In this document: positions 26,301-37,786 of the stretch, piece by piece
How the letters are laid out: every line of letters begins with the position of its first letter
Numbering within the stretch: position 1 is the stretch's first letter
NCBI RefSeq assembly: GCF_037038585.1
Contig: NC_092520.1
Span: 119,023,001 to 119,087,000 of the forward strand
Origin: Patagioenas fasciata
Taxonomy: Eukaryota; Chordata; Aves; Columbiformes; Columbidae
Direction: 5' to 3'
DNA: 64,000 nt
Translations under genes and position numbers: made by a program
Notes under the pieces: model-generated
Database searches by the model: none
Seen by the model: only the letters and a program-made list of their open reading frames with translations
Told to the model about the DNA's origin: nothing

Positions 26301-29300
26301 AATAAGTTGGAATGATGAACTCCAGTGGTCATGAATGGATGAATTGTCCCAGGCATTTGTGCAGTTGTCAGTATATTGTGAAGTATTTGGGCTGGCAAAA
26401 AATGTTAGCTTTAGGTAACGTACTCGTTTTATTAAAAGCACAGTAGAGTACTTGGAGAGAATGTATTCCAAGACAGAATGTGATGTACTAGTGTATCTCT
26501 CTTCTTAAGTGTGATTGATCTATTTATTTCTCACTAAAAGCTTGTAACTTTAGACCTTAATTCTACTTTCCATCACTAGCTGCGCTTGTCTTGTCAGACA
26601 AGTCTTATCAAAAAGGTACTTGCAGTTCTGAGGGAGATGCTGTGTTGTATTATGCCAGGAGCACTGAAGAAGGAAGACCTTGCTCCACTGGCTGGACATG
26701 AGCATTGATTTCAGAGTCTGAAATGTTCCCTGTGTTTGCAAATATAAATAGTACTCTGACCAAAAGCTGCATGCCTTCAGATTCCACTTTGCCCCTGTCG
26801 TGACAGGTAGTAGTAAATACGAACATTTTCGATGGTGTTCTGATAAAGCATTTCAGCAGTTCTATCCTAAGCGATACTCGTCTCTTCTAAATACAGTGAT
26901 AATCAGGAGTAATTGATCACTGGCCAGTTGCTGTGCCCTTACATAGCATGCAGCACTTTGCAATGCTCCAGTACCAGAGCAAGTAAATAACACCTCATGT
27001 TACCCATTTCTCTTGATAGAACAGTCTGGTTGAACTACGACCAACTCTTTAATTTAAAATAAAGAATTGGAATTAAATTGTTTGAAGTGTTTTGCAGGGT
27101 ATGGGTACCTATTGTACCTGGTACTGAGTGCAGATCAGAACAGACATGCCTCTTGTGACTGACTGGTACTCCTGAATCCATTGGTACTAGCTGGCGTAGC
27201 AACTGCACAACCTAAATGTAGCACCTGTTCGTACTATATTAAAAAAATATAATTCTTATGCGAGTGTTATTTTTTGCACACAGTATTAATATTCTGGTCT
27301 GAAGAAGGTTTTCTTGCCTTTGACTTTTCACTATGCAATCTGTTTTGGTTAAGTCAACAAGCAAACCTGGGGACTTCGATACACCTACTGAAGTGGCAAA
27401 TGTTAGTGGTGCTTATTGAAGGTATCTATAGATAAAGAGAGAACCTTTCCTGAACAGCATTTTGCTAGTGACAGTTCATTACTAATGACAAGTCTTGCAT
27501 AAAGAGCCTTTGAATAGCAAACAAGGAGCTTGAATGCTGTAGTTATTTGAGATAACCGTGTGTTTTCAGAGAGCAAAGCAAGGGGGAAGAGATTTTGCCT
27601 TGGTGAAGACATAGTGCTATAGAAGCCATCTAGGTGCATATTTTGAATATTGTTTTATTCAGATTTTCAGTGAAGTTATTTTGCATGCAGTTGCCATCTT
27701 TAGGATCTTTCCTAGTAGTAGACTTGAGCACACAGTGTTGTGCTTTTTTTTGTGGATCTCTGCTGTATGTGTGTTCCCTGGTTTGATGGGAATTGGTGAC
27801 TGCATTTCCTGACATCAAGACACCTGTGATTATTGCTGATAGAAGCTGTTAATTGAATATTTGCACTTCTGTAGGCATCAGTTTTCCAGCTCTTACCTGT
27901 CAGACTGGATTTGCATTGCTACAGGCATGTCACAATTTTTTTATGTTTCTATTTTGATAGGTCACACTGAAGGAACTGGCCTGTATAGTATATTTGTATG
28001 AACCAGCTTCCATGCTACTTCTGACACAGAAAATCAAATAAGTGTCCAATATTACTATATTCCATGATCATATGGACTCTTAAGATATTTCACTAGGTAC
28101 TCTGGAAACAGCAAAAGCAATTACTGTCATACTCTAAGAGTGTACTAGACCGACCTGTTCTCTGTTTGTGTCCACTCTAAGAAAAGGCATCCTCATCTTT
28201 GTGCCGGCGTACCTAACCCGTGCTTCAGCTTTAGCTACACCAGCCCAACTTCTGCTTTACCTTGGGATCAAGGATACTGTGTTTCTAGCAGCAATGAAGG
28301 TCAATTCCTAGATATTGTTGGAGACAGAGGGTGTGCAAAACAGCAAATGTCCTTGTACAGCTGACTTGAAAGGTCTGCTTTATTCAATTTTGTCTCTTAG
28401 CTTTTAGAATAGAGCTTGTATGTGGTACATGCAGCTGTTATCATGTAACATCTCTGTAAAGTTTTCTGCCTTCCTTCTATTCTTTGTGAATTTGATTGCT
28501 GTTCTCTGTCAGTTCACATGACCATTAAATTCTGTGATGTGTTTGCAGGGGACTGCTATTATTCCATCTTGCAGGTAAGGAGTTGCGGCAAGGAACAAGA
28601 TAAAAGGCATTCCCTGAATCTCTTTAAATTGTCCCTTTTTCATGCCTGCAATTGGGATTTTCTTATCTTTATGCTCCCAGATATGTTCTTATGTATCAGT
28701 GAATCCTGGAAAGCCCACTGCTCTTGCAAACCACACTTCTAAATGCTTACTTGTTCAAGAATGCCAAGTCATGCCCCCTTGTGAAAAGTGGCTTGCGGTT
28801 GTTTGCATCATGTAGAAGCTCTTATAGAGTCAAACCTGGAATCCAGCTCTGCAGACGGCATGGCTTTGCTTTCAGGCTTTATCACTCTTGGAAGAGACCC
28901 ACCTTGCTGTTACCCTTTCCAAATTTTAACAAATAGGACATGGTCCTAGTGCACAGCAGCCTCCTGTAAGTTGTAAGAAGTCCAATCTTAAAGTAAATCT
29001 AAGACGTGTGGTGGAATGCAACTGGATTTTATGTTTGAGCTGTCTAACCCAGGGCAATGTTCTCATGTGCTGCCTGCTAATTTCTGTGAGCAGATAGCAA
29101 TTTTCTAAAGCGAAGTGAAGCTTGTTGTGCTCCATGTGCAGAGTAGGACACTTCAGTTTGCTTTAGAAAATTGTGTTCTGGAAAAAAAAACAACATGCTA
29201 TTTGAGTTAAAATCAAGTAATGGTAGCAGTAATGAAGGGAAGAAACAAGTCAGGGGATGCAGCTCCATGCAGTTTTGGTTACAGCTTCTTTGCACTCTGG

Positions 29301-30338
29301 TTCTTGGTGTTTTTGTCTTTGTTTCTGCAGCCTTTTGTCACCCAGCCCTCTTTCTCCCTCTCTGAGCCATGTCATTGTGTCCTCCTGCTCCAGTGTCTGT
29401 GGGTTTTCTGGTGACCCAGGAGTTTGTGCTGTAGTTTTGATCAGGGGAAATGTGGAAGCCTAGATATAACTGTTTGGGATTTTTGTTGTCGTTGTGTTTG
29501 GTGGGGTTTTTTTATGATCAAAGGCAGAACTGTGATGGAAGCTTCTTTGGAGATATTCATAAGCTAATATGGATTTTTCTTACTAATATAGTAAGTGATT
29601 GGCTTAACAGCTACACTACAGAGTCTTTTTTCACTATTGTTCCTCTTTTATTTCAGAATTCTTGGTTTTCATTTTTGAGTTCCCTTTTAAAAAATTTATG
29701 GAGGTCGTCAGTTAATCTTTTACAGCAAATTTATTTTAAAGCACAGGCATTAAAAATGATAGGACCTAAGTCCAGCAAAATAACTCATACAGATTTTATT
29801 TGACTGAACTTGCCTTGCTTTTATGAGACATTTCCTCAGAAACTGGAACTGTGAAATGTCATTGTTCTGGCAGAAATATTTTCTGCTCCTTCTCTGCAAA
29901 AAATCAAGTTACTTTCATGAAAGCATGCTTTTTGCAAAGTCTGCAGTTACGTTAGGTGAGGATACCACAGAGACTACTCAATCTGTCAATGTTGGGTTGC
30001 AAAGTCTTGAGTCTTGTTGACATCTCTGCAATTTGTCTGGCCTTAATATTTAATAAGCCTGATACTCTGCAATCTCCAGAGTGAGAGCAGTTGTTTTAAA
30101 GTGCCTTGTGCCTTTGCTAGAGTTCTCAACAGGCTTTTTAAATGCAGAGGTGTGCTTGCAACACTGTGTCTGGAGGGTAAAGCAATAATCATCAATTGTA
30201 TGGCTCCATACCCTTGTTGTATTAAACTTTTAAGGAGTTTGCAGAAATAATACTTTATATAGCACAGCAGGACTTGTTTTTGCTCCTCATTAGTGGGAAC
30301 TACTACAAGTCTCAAATTGCCTTTTCAGGATGGTGAGT
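20369..30338. other. intron 1 segment, nothing recognised
   Basis: About 10 kb of AT-rich intron without a transposon I can name and without credible coding. Short AT microsatellites lie at about 23,579-23,600 (TA) and 24,677-24,705 (ATAC/AT). Confidence 0.5.
23579..23600. repeat. (TA)n microsatellite
   Basis: About eight TA units, then gtatat and a T run. A likely polymorphic marker within intron 1. Confidence 0.85.
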
Positions 30339-30795
30339 ATTATAGAATCATAGAATTGTTTAAGTTGGTAAAGACCTTTAAAATCGAGCCCATCTGTTAA
30401 CCTAGCATGACAAGTCCACCTCTAAGCCATATCCCTGAGAAGCTCATCTACATGTCTTTTAAACATCTCCAGAGAAGGTGACTCCACTACTTCCCTGGGC
30501 AGCCTGCTCCACATAGACCAACCCCCTCCATGCTACAGCCTCCTTTCAGGTGGCTGCAGAGAGTGGTACGGTCTCCCCTCAGCCTCCTTTTCTCCAGGCT
30601 GAACAGCCCCAGTTCCCTCAGCCGCTCCTCACCAGACTTGTGCTCCAGACCCTTCACTAGCTTTGTTGCCCTTCTCTGCACTCTCTCCAGCACCTCAATG
30701 TCTTTCCTGTAGTGAGGGACCCAAAACTGAACACAGGATTCGAGGTGCCACCTCACCAACGCTGGGTCCACAGGCATAATAGCTTCCCTCGTCCT
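30339..30795 (-). mobile_element. CR1 LINE fragment with end of its ORF2
   Basis: The minus-strand 3' terminus lies at 30,339 (attatagaatcatagaattg). The frame running leftward from about 30,790 encodes the characteristic C-terminus of CR1 ORF2 downstream of its reverse transcriptase ([20 protein letters not shown], then [18 protein letters not shown]). The element is 5' truncated and lacks part of the sequence expected between this and the 3' terminus. The open frame to 30,957 continues into unrelated flanking DNA and is therefore chimeric. Confidence 0.93.
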
Positions 30796-32550
30796 GATGG
30801 AGGTGAGGACTTCGCAGAAGCTGCTTGTCCAGGCAGTGCTATAAGCTATGTGTTCTGGTTGTCTGCTTGATGCTGAGGGGCTCACTGGGACCAAGATTTT
30901 TCCAGAGGGAGCTGATTGTTGAATGCGCAGGAGATGCATGAGAAATGCAACCTGCACCTGTCAGTGAAATGGCAACAGTTGAAGCTGCAGATAAAGGTCT
31001 AATGTGCTAGAAAGGAGCAGCTGGGCCTGTTCCATGAGGACAAACTTTTGTCTCTTGCCAAAAACCATGGGGAATCCCAGGGAAATACAGTCTAAGTAAA
31101 CTAGTTTAAGCAGCATCTGTTTACATAAGAGTTCTTTAATCTCCAAACTTGTGATTTGAGCTCTGGTTTTGTCTTTGGATACCCAGGAGTCAGTTTTCTG
31201 GATTACTAACATCTACCTATTCCCACCAGCTGGACTTATTTGTGGTGATGTGTTCATCCTCTGTACCTTGTATCCTAAATTTGCTAGCTTGACTTGGGGG
31301 CTGCTCTTGAAACAGCTGCCTTTTCTGCTTTTCAGGCAGCTGAAACAAAGAATCTGACTTCCTTCTTTCTGCAAACACCCAGTAGAAAGTTATCAACAAA
31401 TTATTTAAAGTATTTGTCATTACACTGGCATATTTCACCAAAGAAATCCATGGTGAAAGTGATAAAACTTTGAATTATTTTTGTGTAAGAAGCTGTTTAG
31501 CTGAAATTGAAAAGCACTGCTCTAAGTTATGTGGTTTGGGACTTTTCTAGAACTCTTCCATAAAACTTTTCAGTTTTTAAACCCACAGAAGTGGCTTTTT
31601 TTAGGTCTCAAAAGTGGTTTTAGCAAGTAACTTTCAGCTGACATCAAAAGGAAAAAAAAAAAAAACAAAAACAACTTGTTCCTGGTTTTTTTCCTCCCCT
31701 GCAGACTTGAGTCAAACTTTTTTCTCTTCAGTTATGTATGTAAGTTGCAAATGTTTTATAAGTTCTTATTTTTGTCCTAATAAGTCTTTAGATTTTTGAA
31801 CTTGAGCTTCAACTTTAGTATTAGACTTTTTTTGTCAGGCTTAAGTCGATGTTTGTACTTCAACACTGTAACTTGTTTCCTTTGCAGTTGATTACTATTC
31901 TTTCTTTCCCCACCCATCTTGAAGAACAACCTGAAAGACAAATGTGTGGGAAATTGCTAATGGCTTTTAAAAAGCAAACTCTCTTCAAGTGCATCAGGGA
32001 CTTTCAGTGTCCACAAAAAATGAACTTCATTTATAGCACTTCTGTGGATTTTTGAACATGCATTGCACAAAGGAGATCCAGTGTTTGCCTGTAGGTGTAA
32101 ATGAACTCAACTCTAACGCTTTGAAACATAAAAACGTAGCTTCTGGGATGTATCATGTTGGGCTGAAAATGCGCTGTTGGACTGGAAGCCTCGAGCAGTG
32201 GGATGAAAGGAAAAGTTATTTATCGTCTGACTTGGAGCTTGAAACAGTACTGGGAAGAAGAGGCAAGCTCAGGCTCTGACTGGTTTCTCTTCTTAGCTTG
32301 TAAGCTTGGCTGCTTAGAAGGGGAGAAGGTGATACCTGTGTTTCCTCCTGGCTCTGGGCAAGAGCCATTCATTTATCCCAGTGGCTTCCCTAAATGTCAA
32401 GTTATGCAGCGTGGTGGTACCAAAACTAAGCTGGGTGGAGGCAAAATAGAAGCTTGTGGTGGGTCGCCTTAGAGACTTTACCTCCACCAAAGGAAATCTG
32501 TAGTCTTCACGTATTAGCTACTGATCCAGCTTGTGTACTGTTAGGGTTAA
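30796..32550. other. intron 1 segment, nothing recognised
   Basis: No gene, exon or named repeat is visible. There is a short A-rich run near 31,650. Confidence 0.5.
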
Positions 32551-32900
32551 TCACAGAATCATGGAATATTTCGGGCTGGAAGGGACCTTCAGAGTCCAAC
32601 CCCCTGCAATGAGCAGGGACATCTTCAACTAGATCAGGTTGCTCAGAGCCCTGTCCAGCCTGGCCTGGAATGTCTCCAGGGATGGGGCATCGACCACCTC
32701 TCTGGGAAACCTGGGCCAGTGTTTTGCCACCCTCAATGTAAAAAAATTTCTTCCTTATATCTAGTCCGAATCTCCCCTCCTTTAGTTTAAAACCATTTCT
32801 TCTTGTCCTGTTGCAACAGGCCCTATTAAAAAGACTGTCCCCATCTTTCTTGTAGTTGCCTTCTAAGTACTGAATGGCTGCAATAAGGTCTCCCTGGAGC
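32551..32900 (-). mobile_element. CR1 LINE fragment
   Basis: It begins tcacagaatcatggaatatt and shows the same internal blocks as the promoter copy at 9,100 (agccctgtccagcctggcct, gaaacctgggccagtgtttt). It extends further 5', to 'caataaggtctccctggagc'. On the minus strand, part of the CR1 ORF2 tail ([18 protein letters not shown]) is readable. Confidence 0.93.
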
Positions 32901-34351
32901 ACATATGCTGCTGTTTAACCAGCAAATTCATGTGGTAACAAATATTGTAGTACCTCTTAAAGTTTCAAGAGGTCTAGATAATAATTCATCTCTTAACCAC
33001 ATTGTCCAAAAGCAATAATACTAGCATGTCACTTTTAAGAATAAAAAGCTTGTTGTAAAGGCTTGCATGTTCTTTGAGTGTAGCGCCCTCTTGATGAGCA
33101 GTGTTGACAGATTGTCTCAGCACTGAAGTGTAGGATGGTATAACCTGTTATCTGCATAAAACAACTCTTTTTGTAAGTTTAAACTATTTATTTGATACCA
33201 CAGCCCTAAGAGCCACACTGCTGTTAAGTGAGGTATTTTCTTGTGGTTTGGAATGGCAACCGTATGCTAGATAAAATAAATTATATCATATTGCATGTTG
33301 TTGTAATCTCGGATACTTGCATTATTCTGTCAAGCATTTGCTTAGTCTAAGAAAATAGTGTCTTTGGAGAAGTGAAAATGAAGTGAAGCCAAAATTAGCT
33401 GATGCTGTATTTCACTTGAAAAAAACTGAATGGAAAAGTAAAAAGGTCATAACGGTTGCATCTCAGCAGTAGGGTGGATGATCACTTAAGCCTTTGTGTG
33501 CAAAAATAGTAAACAACGTGCATGATGAGTGGCAGTGCTTTGTTTTGTGGCTTGCTTACTCTGTGCTACACTGCACGTGTGGGTGTGACTCTGTCCCCTG
33601 TCCTCTGGCTTGATGGGAAGTTTGAGTTCACATTTCTCACGGCAAATGTGTAAGTTCCCAGGTTTTTATACATACAGTGTGCAGTTAATTATTTTAAAAG
33701 CTTGTTCACTTAAGCAATTCCCGAACTGAACTGGCTAGACATAGTTAACTGCTTGTGTTAATAAAAGTCATGTTATTAGAAACAATTTAAGGAAGTTTGG
33801 AGGATATTTTGGGGATGCTTATCTGAAGCAGCCATTAAAGTGCAGCAGTGTGAAGTGAGTTAAATAGAAATATCCTTCTTTTCAATTGTTATCTTCCCAA
33901 AAGGGTATCCATCCACCTTGAGACACAATAATTTTTTCATAGTGATTGTCTTGTGTATGTCCAAACCTAAAATGTTAGCATGGGGGTGGGAGTTGTGTTG
34001 AAACAGTTTGTGTGGGGAAAACCTGCTGGTTCAATCTGAGAATCTCTTAAGTTTGTTCTCTGTTTGAGAGAATATGCAGAAGATAGGAATGAACGTCCAA
34101 TAGAGTGTAAATAAATAGCTTTATGCACTTAATGGCTAAGATAAGAGTAAGCTCATGAGGTGCCCAGTGGCTTAGCTCATGTGAGTGTGATCAGCCTTTG
34201 GATGTTTTACTCCTTACCTTTTCTGTTCCAGGAAGGGGTTTTGCACCAAGCCCCTTTGGTGTCAGTAGCTGTTGTGGATGTCAGTGGGTCAGATTATTCC
34301 AATTAACAGGAACTGGCTGCTCTTTATCTCTAGTAAATCTGATCTTACTAG
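32901..34351. other. intron 1 segment, nothing recognised
   Basis: AT-rich intron without recognisable features, ending at the target duplication of the solo LTR. Confidence 0.5.
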
Positions 34352-34840
34352 TGTAGGAAGCAATCATCTTGCCAATTATAGGCCCAGGAAGGATCTCTCA
34401 GCAAAACATATTTTATTAATGATTTTGCAAGACCAGGTGTTTTACCTAAAGGCAGGTACACAGAACAGGGCAAAAAGCCCTTGCTTATATCCCCACCGAA
34501 TCCCAGCCGCAGATTCCCTCCCCTGGTCCCTATTGGTTCGGTACTTCAGGGTTTACAGGCTACCAATGCCTGTCTCAGTTTACCTGTCTCATTCATCTAA
34601 TTCTAACAAACCCCTCCCCTTACTGATCTATTTTAAATATGGATTCCTGTCTCTTTGGTTACTCTTCCCCCTAGATTAACTTTTAAAATGCTGTAGTCAA
34701 TTTGCATTCCAGGATTAGTTTGAAGAGACTTTTACGTTAAGGATTCATATTCTGTGTCTCAGTCCTTCCCCCCGACTGGGATCGGGTGCCAGGTCCTCAG
34801 TTCTGTAAAAACAACATTCTTTTGTTAAACGTTCCTTACA
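34352..34840 (-). mobile_element. complete solo LTR with 4-bp target duplication
   Basis: The 489-bp unit begins tgtaggaagcaatc and ends aaacgttccttaca, with TG...CA ends and an imperfect terminal inverted repeat. It is flanked on both sides by CTAG (34,348-34,351 and 34,841-34,844). On the minus strand a TATA-like element (gatataag, about 34,485) is followed about 70 bp later by a polyadenylation signal AATAAA (34,412-34,417). That order is expected for U3-R-U5 read leftward. A 4-bp duplication fits gammaretrovirus-like (class I) elements. No internal viral genes remain. Confidence 0.85.
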
Positions 34841-37318
34841 CTAGTGCCCAACTGGCACCTTTGGACTAAGAGCAGACGTGAAATCATAGCTTCCCAACTA
34901 CATCTGTGCTGCCAGTGAGACGTGCTGGGGTTAGAGTTGAGGTGGGATGCAGAGGAGAGCTGAAGTGGGTATGACTGACTGCTCAGGCGCTGTGCTGGCA
35001 CCACTGATGCTAAAATGTCTGGAAGGGATGGCAAAAATGCCAGACCAGAGCAAAATCTGTCAGGAGCAGGTGAGAAGGTGTCAGTCTGTAGTGGGGGTAG
35101 AGCAAGAAAGTTGTGACTGGGAACTGTAGGGTGAGTTTGGCTGGACTAAGGTAAAGCTCATGCCAGTTTAGAAGAGAAGAAGGAGGGTGGTAAGAGGCTG
35201 TGTAGGAGGCTGGGAATTGCAGCTGTGGGACCTCCACACAATGTGCTGCTTGTGAGCAGGCTGAGCTTTTGGCTGTCTTGTTGCAGCTTGAAGTGCAGTT
35301 TTTCTTCTTCCTCTCTAGCTCATGGGAATCAGTTAGGAAGACAGAAGTGTCACAAAACTGCTCGTGTACCACAGGCTGCAGCAGCAGTCGTTTGCCTCCC
35401 TTCTGCAATTTAGTTGGAGAACAACTGCTTAAATTTCATGCTATATATTAAAGCAGAAAAACACAGGATCAAATAAATCAACTATTACTTGCCATAGACT
35501 GCTTTCTTTGATCAACTGTGCATAAGGTCATAGAAGAGTATTCCCTGGCCTGCTTTTTTTTTGTTCCCAGCATGTAAAGTGGGATGGATGTCAGAGTAAC
35601 TAGGTCAGAGGCTTAAACAGCTGTAAGGTGGGATTGAGAATTGTGGTGTGTTTGTGGGAAGGCTACGGCCACCAATGTGCCCATGCTCAGAGAGGTCTCC
35701 CAGAAAGGAGAAACAGAAGAAACATATAGCTTCTCAGCTCTGCTTTGGGAGATGCCTGTAAATCGCAGGTTGCCCCTATGAGATGGCATAGATCTTCTGT
35801 TGAGACTGCATGTGTTTTGGCTGTTGTGATAACAACATTTCTATGGTCAGACATAAGGATCACAGAAAGTCAGAGTTGTCTTTTTGCTGCTATTTCAATA
35901 TTTTTAGTCACTGCATTTCCCTGTAAAAGACAAACCATCTTGTTTACAAGTGTTGGTTGGTCTTCTGCCCACAGCTACAGAGTGTGGGGCTTGTCTCAGC
36001 AAAAAAAAATTTGCCTGAAAATCTGGTCAACTCAAGATCTTTGTCTCAGTGCTATAGGTCTTGTTAATAAATGTATGGGGTTTGGGGCAGTAAGACCTTT
36101 AGGAGAGAGAACTACTGGAAAGTTCTCCTTGAGACAGCTGAAAAGCTTTCTGATCCAGTTTTTAATTCATTCACCTTGCTCAAACTTCTTCCTGTCCTTT
36201 TCTTTCTAAGGCTTTGTTTGGGTCCCTGTCCTAATCAGAAGCTCACAGAAATGGCTGATAGGATGAAGGCCTCCACACACATGCACCACTTTAAATATCC
36301 TTCAAATGAGCCAAGGCCTGAGGCTGGGATGCAGAACTCCTCATAGCAAGAAAACAGGCTTATCTATAGTTAACAGCTCTCCTTGTAGCTATTGTGGGGT
36401 CTTTGAAACCAGAACCATGCTGAGATGGATGTGTTTCCTGCCCCTTCCCCCTTCATCCTCTCTTTATGTCAAACCTTCAAAATTAAATGACAGTGTCAGC
36501 AAAGAGATTGCTGCTGCTTAATGAGTTTCAATTGGGTTGCAGATTGAAGGCTGACTCCTTGCAGTGACAGATTAATAGCTCCTTCTGCTGAAGCTTTACA
36601 GCACATTTTAGGGGGGGAATAATTATTGTCTGGGCTTTTTTCCTTTAAACTGGGATGCTTCATTTCTTGCTAGTGTCTGGGCCAGGTGATATTACTGTAA
36701 AGCTTCTTGTAACAAATGGATTGATGTTTTTCTTTTTCAGAATCCAAGGAGCTTGTGGCCTCCTGTTTGAGATATGCTAAGTGTTTCTAGCATGCATATG
36801 CAAAAAGGAGAGAAAAGCAGTAACAAAACACAATGGCCACATAGGACATTTTCTGTTCTATAACACAGAGCTGCTGCTCCTGCTGTTTGTTCTTCTGAAG
36901 TGCCTACCAGTGTGGTAACCAATGGGCCTGGGGGAAAGAATCCCAGTGTTTGGGGTTTTTCCTCATCTGGCTTAGAAGCCTGTTAAAGAAATGCTCCAGC
37001 ACTGCCCCTGCCTCAGGGGACTGGGACCAGTTGCAGCTGGCACCCTGTGAGGGAGTCGCTGCTGTATGGGGCAGAGAGGGAGCCAGAGTGGGGCAGAGCT
37101 TTGTGTTTTTTTGTGGTTGCCCATTGCTGTTCATGTGTCTAGGAAACAGAGTGGTGTTAGTGTGGGTATGGCTTTCAGTGATTTGGGCTCTATACCTAAG
37201 GAGGAATACTTATATTTTTGAAAGTATAAAGAATCTTTTAAAATGTTATTTATAAAATATTTAACAGCAAATACTTTCTTAAATCTGTGTTGCATGAAAT
37301 GATGACTATGCAGTAAAT
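34841..37318. other. intron 1 segment, nothing recognised
   Basis: Slightly less AT-rich than its surroundings. Several open frames of 60-150 codons on both strands, such as 35,745-36,209 (+) and 35,010-35,408 (-), show no known domain. Confidence 0.45.
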
Positions 37319-37786
37319 TATAGAATCATAGAATGTCCTGAGTTGGAAGGGACCCACAAGGATCATCAAGTCCAGCTCCTGTCCCTGCATATGACAACCC
37401 CACAGTTCACACCATGTGTCTGAGGGTGTTGTCCAGTCTCTTCTTGAACACTGTCAGGCTTGGGGCCGTGACAGCTCCCTGGGGAGTCTGTTCCAGTGCT
37501 CCACCACCCTCTGGGGGAAGAATGTTTTCCTCATGTCCAATCTGAACCTCCCCTGGCACATCTTCCTACCATTCCCTTGGGTTCTGTCATTGATCACCAG
37601 ACAGAAGAGCTCAGCACGTGCCCCTCGTCCTCCCTGAGGTCTCCCCTCAGTCTCCTCTTCTTCAGATTGAACAAACCAAGTGACTTTAGCCGCTCCACAC
37701 ACGGCTTCCCCTCCAAACCCTTCACCAACTTCGTAGCCCTCTTCTGGGCTCTCTCCAGTAGCTTAATATTCTGCTTATATGAATGA
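37319..37786 (-). mobile_element. CR1 LINE fragment, well preserved
   Basis: The 3' terminus is tatagaatcatagaatgtcctg. The element reads through 'gacccacaaggatcatcaag' and 'gtgtctgagggtgttgtcca' into the ORF2 C-terminal region ('cttcaccaacttcgtagccc') near 37,740. Its first ~180 bp are almost identical to the copy at 62,369, so both belong to the same, relatively recent subfamily. Confidence 0.94.

Noticed and set aside
30487..30957. 156-codon minus-strand frame with protein-like sequence
   Set aside because: The C-terminal half is the tail of CR1 ORF2. The N-terminal third is unrelated flanking DNA joined by the truncation point, so it is not a gene.
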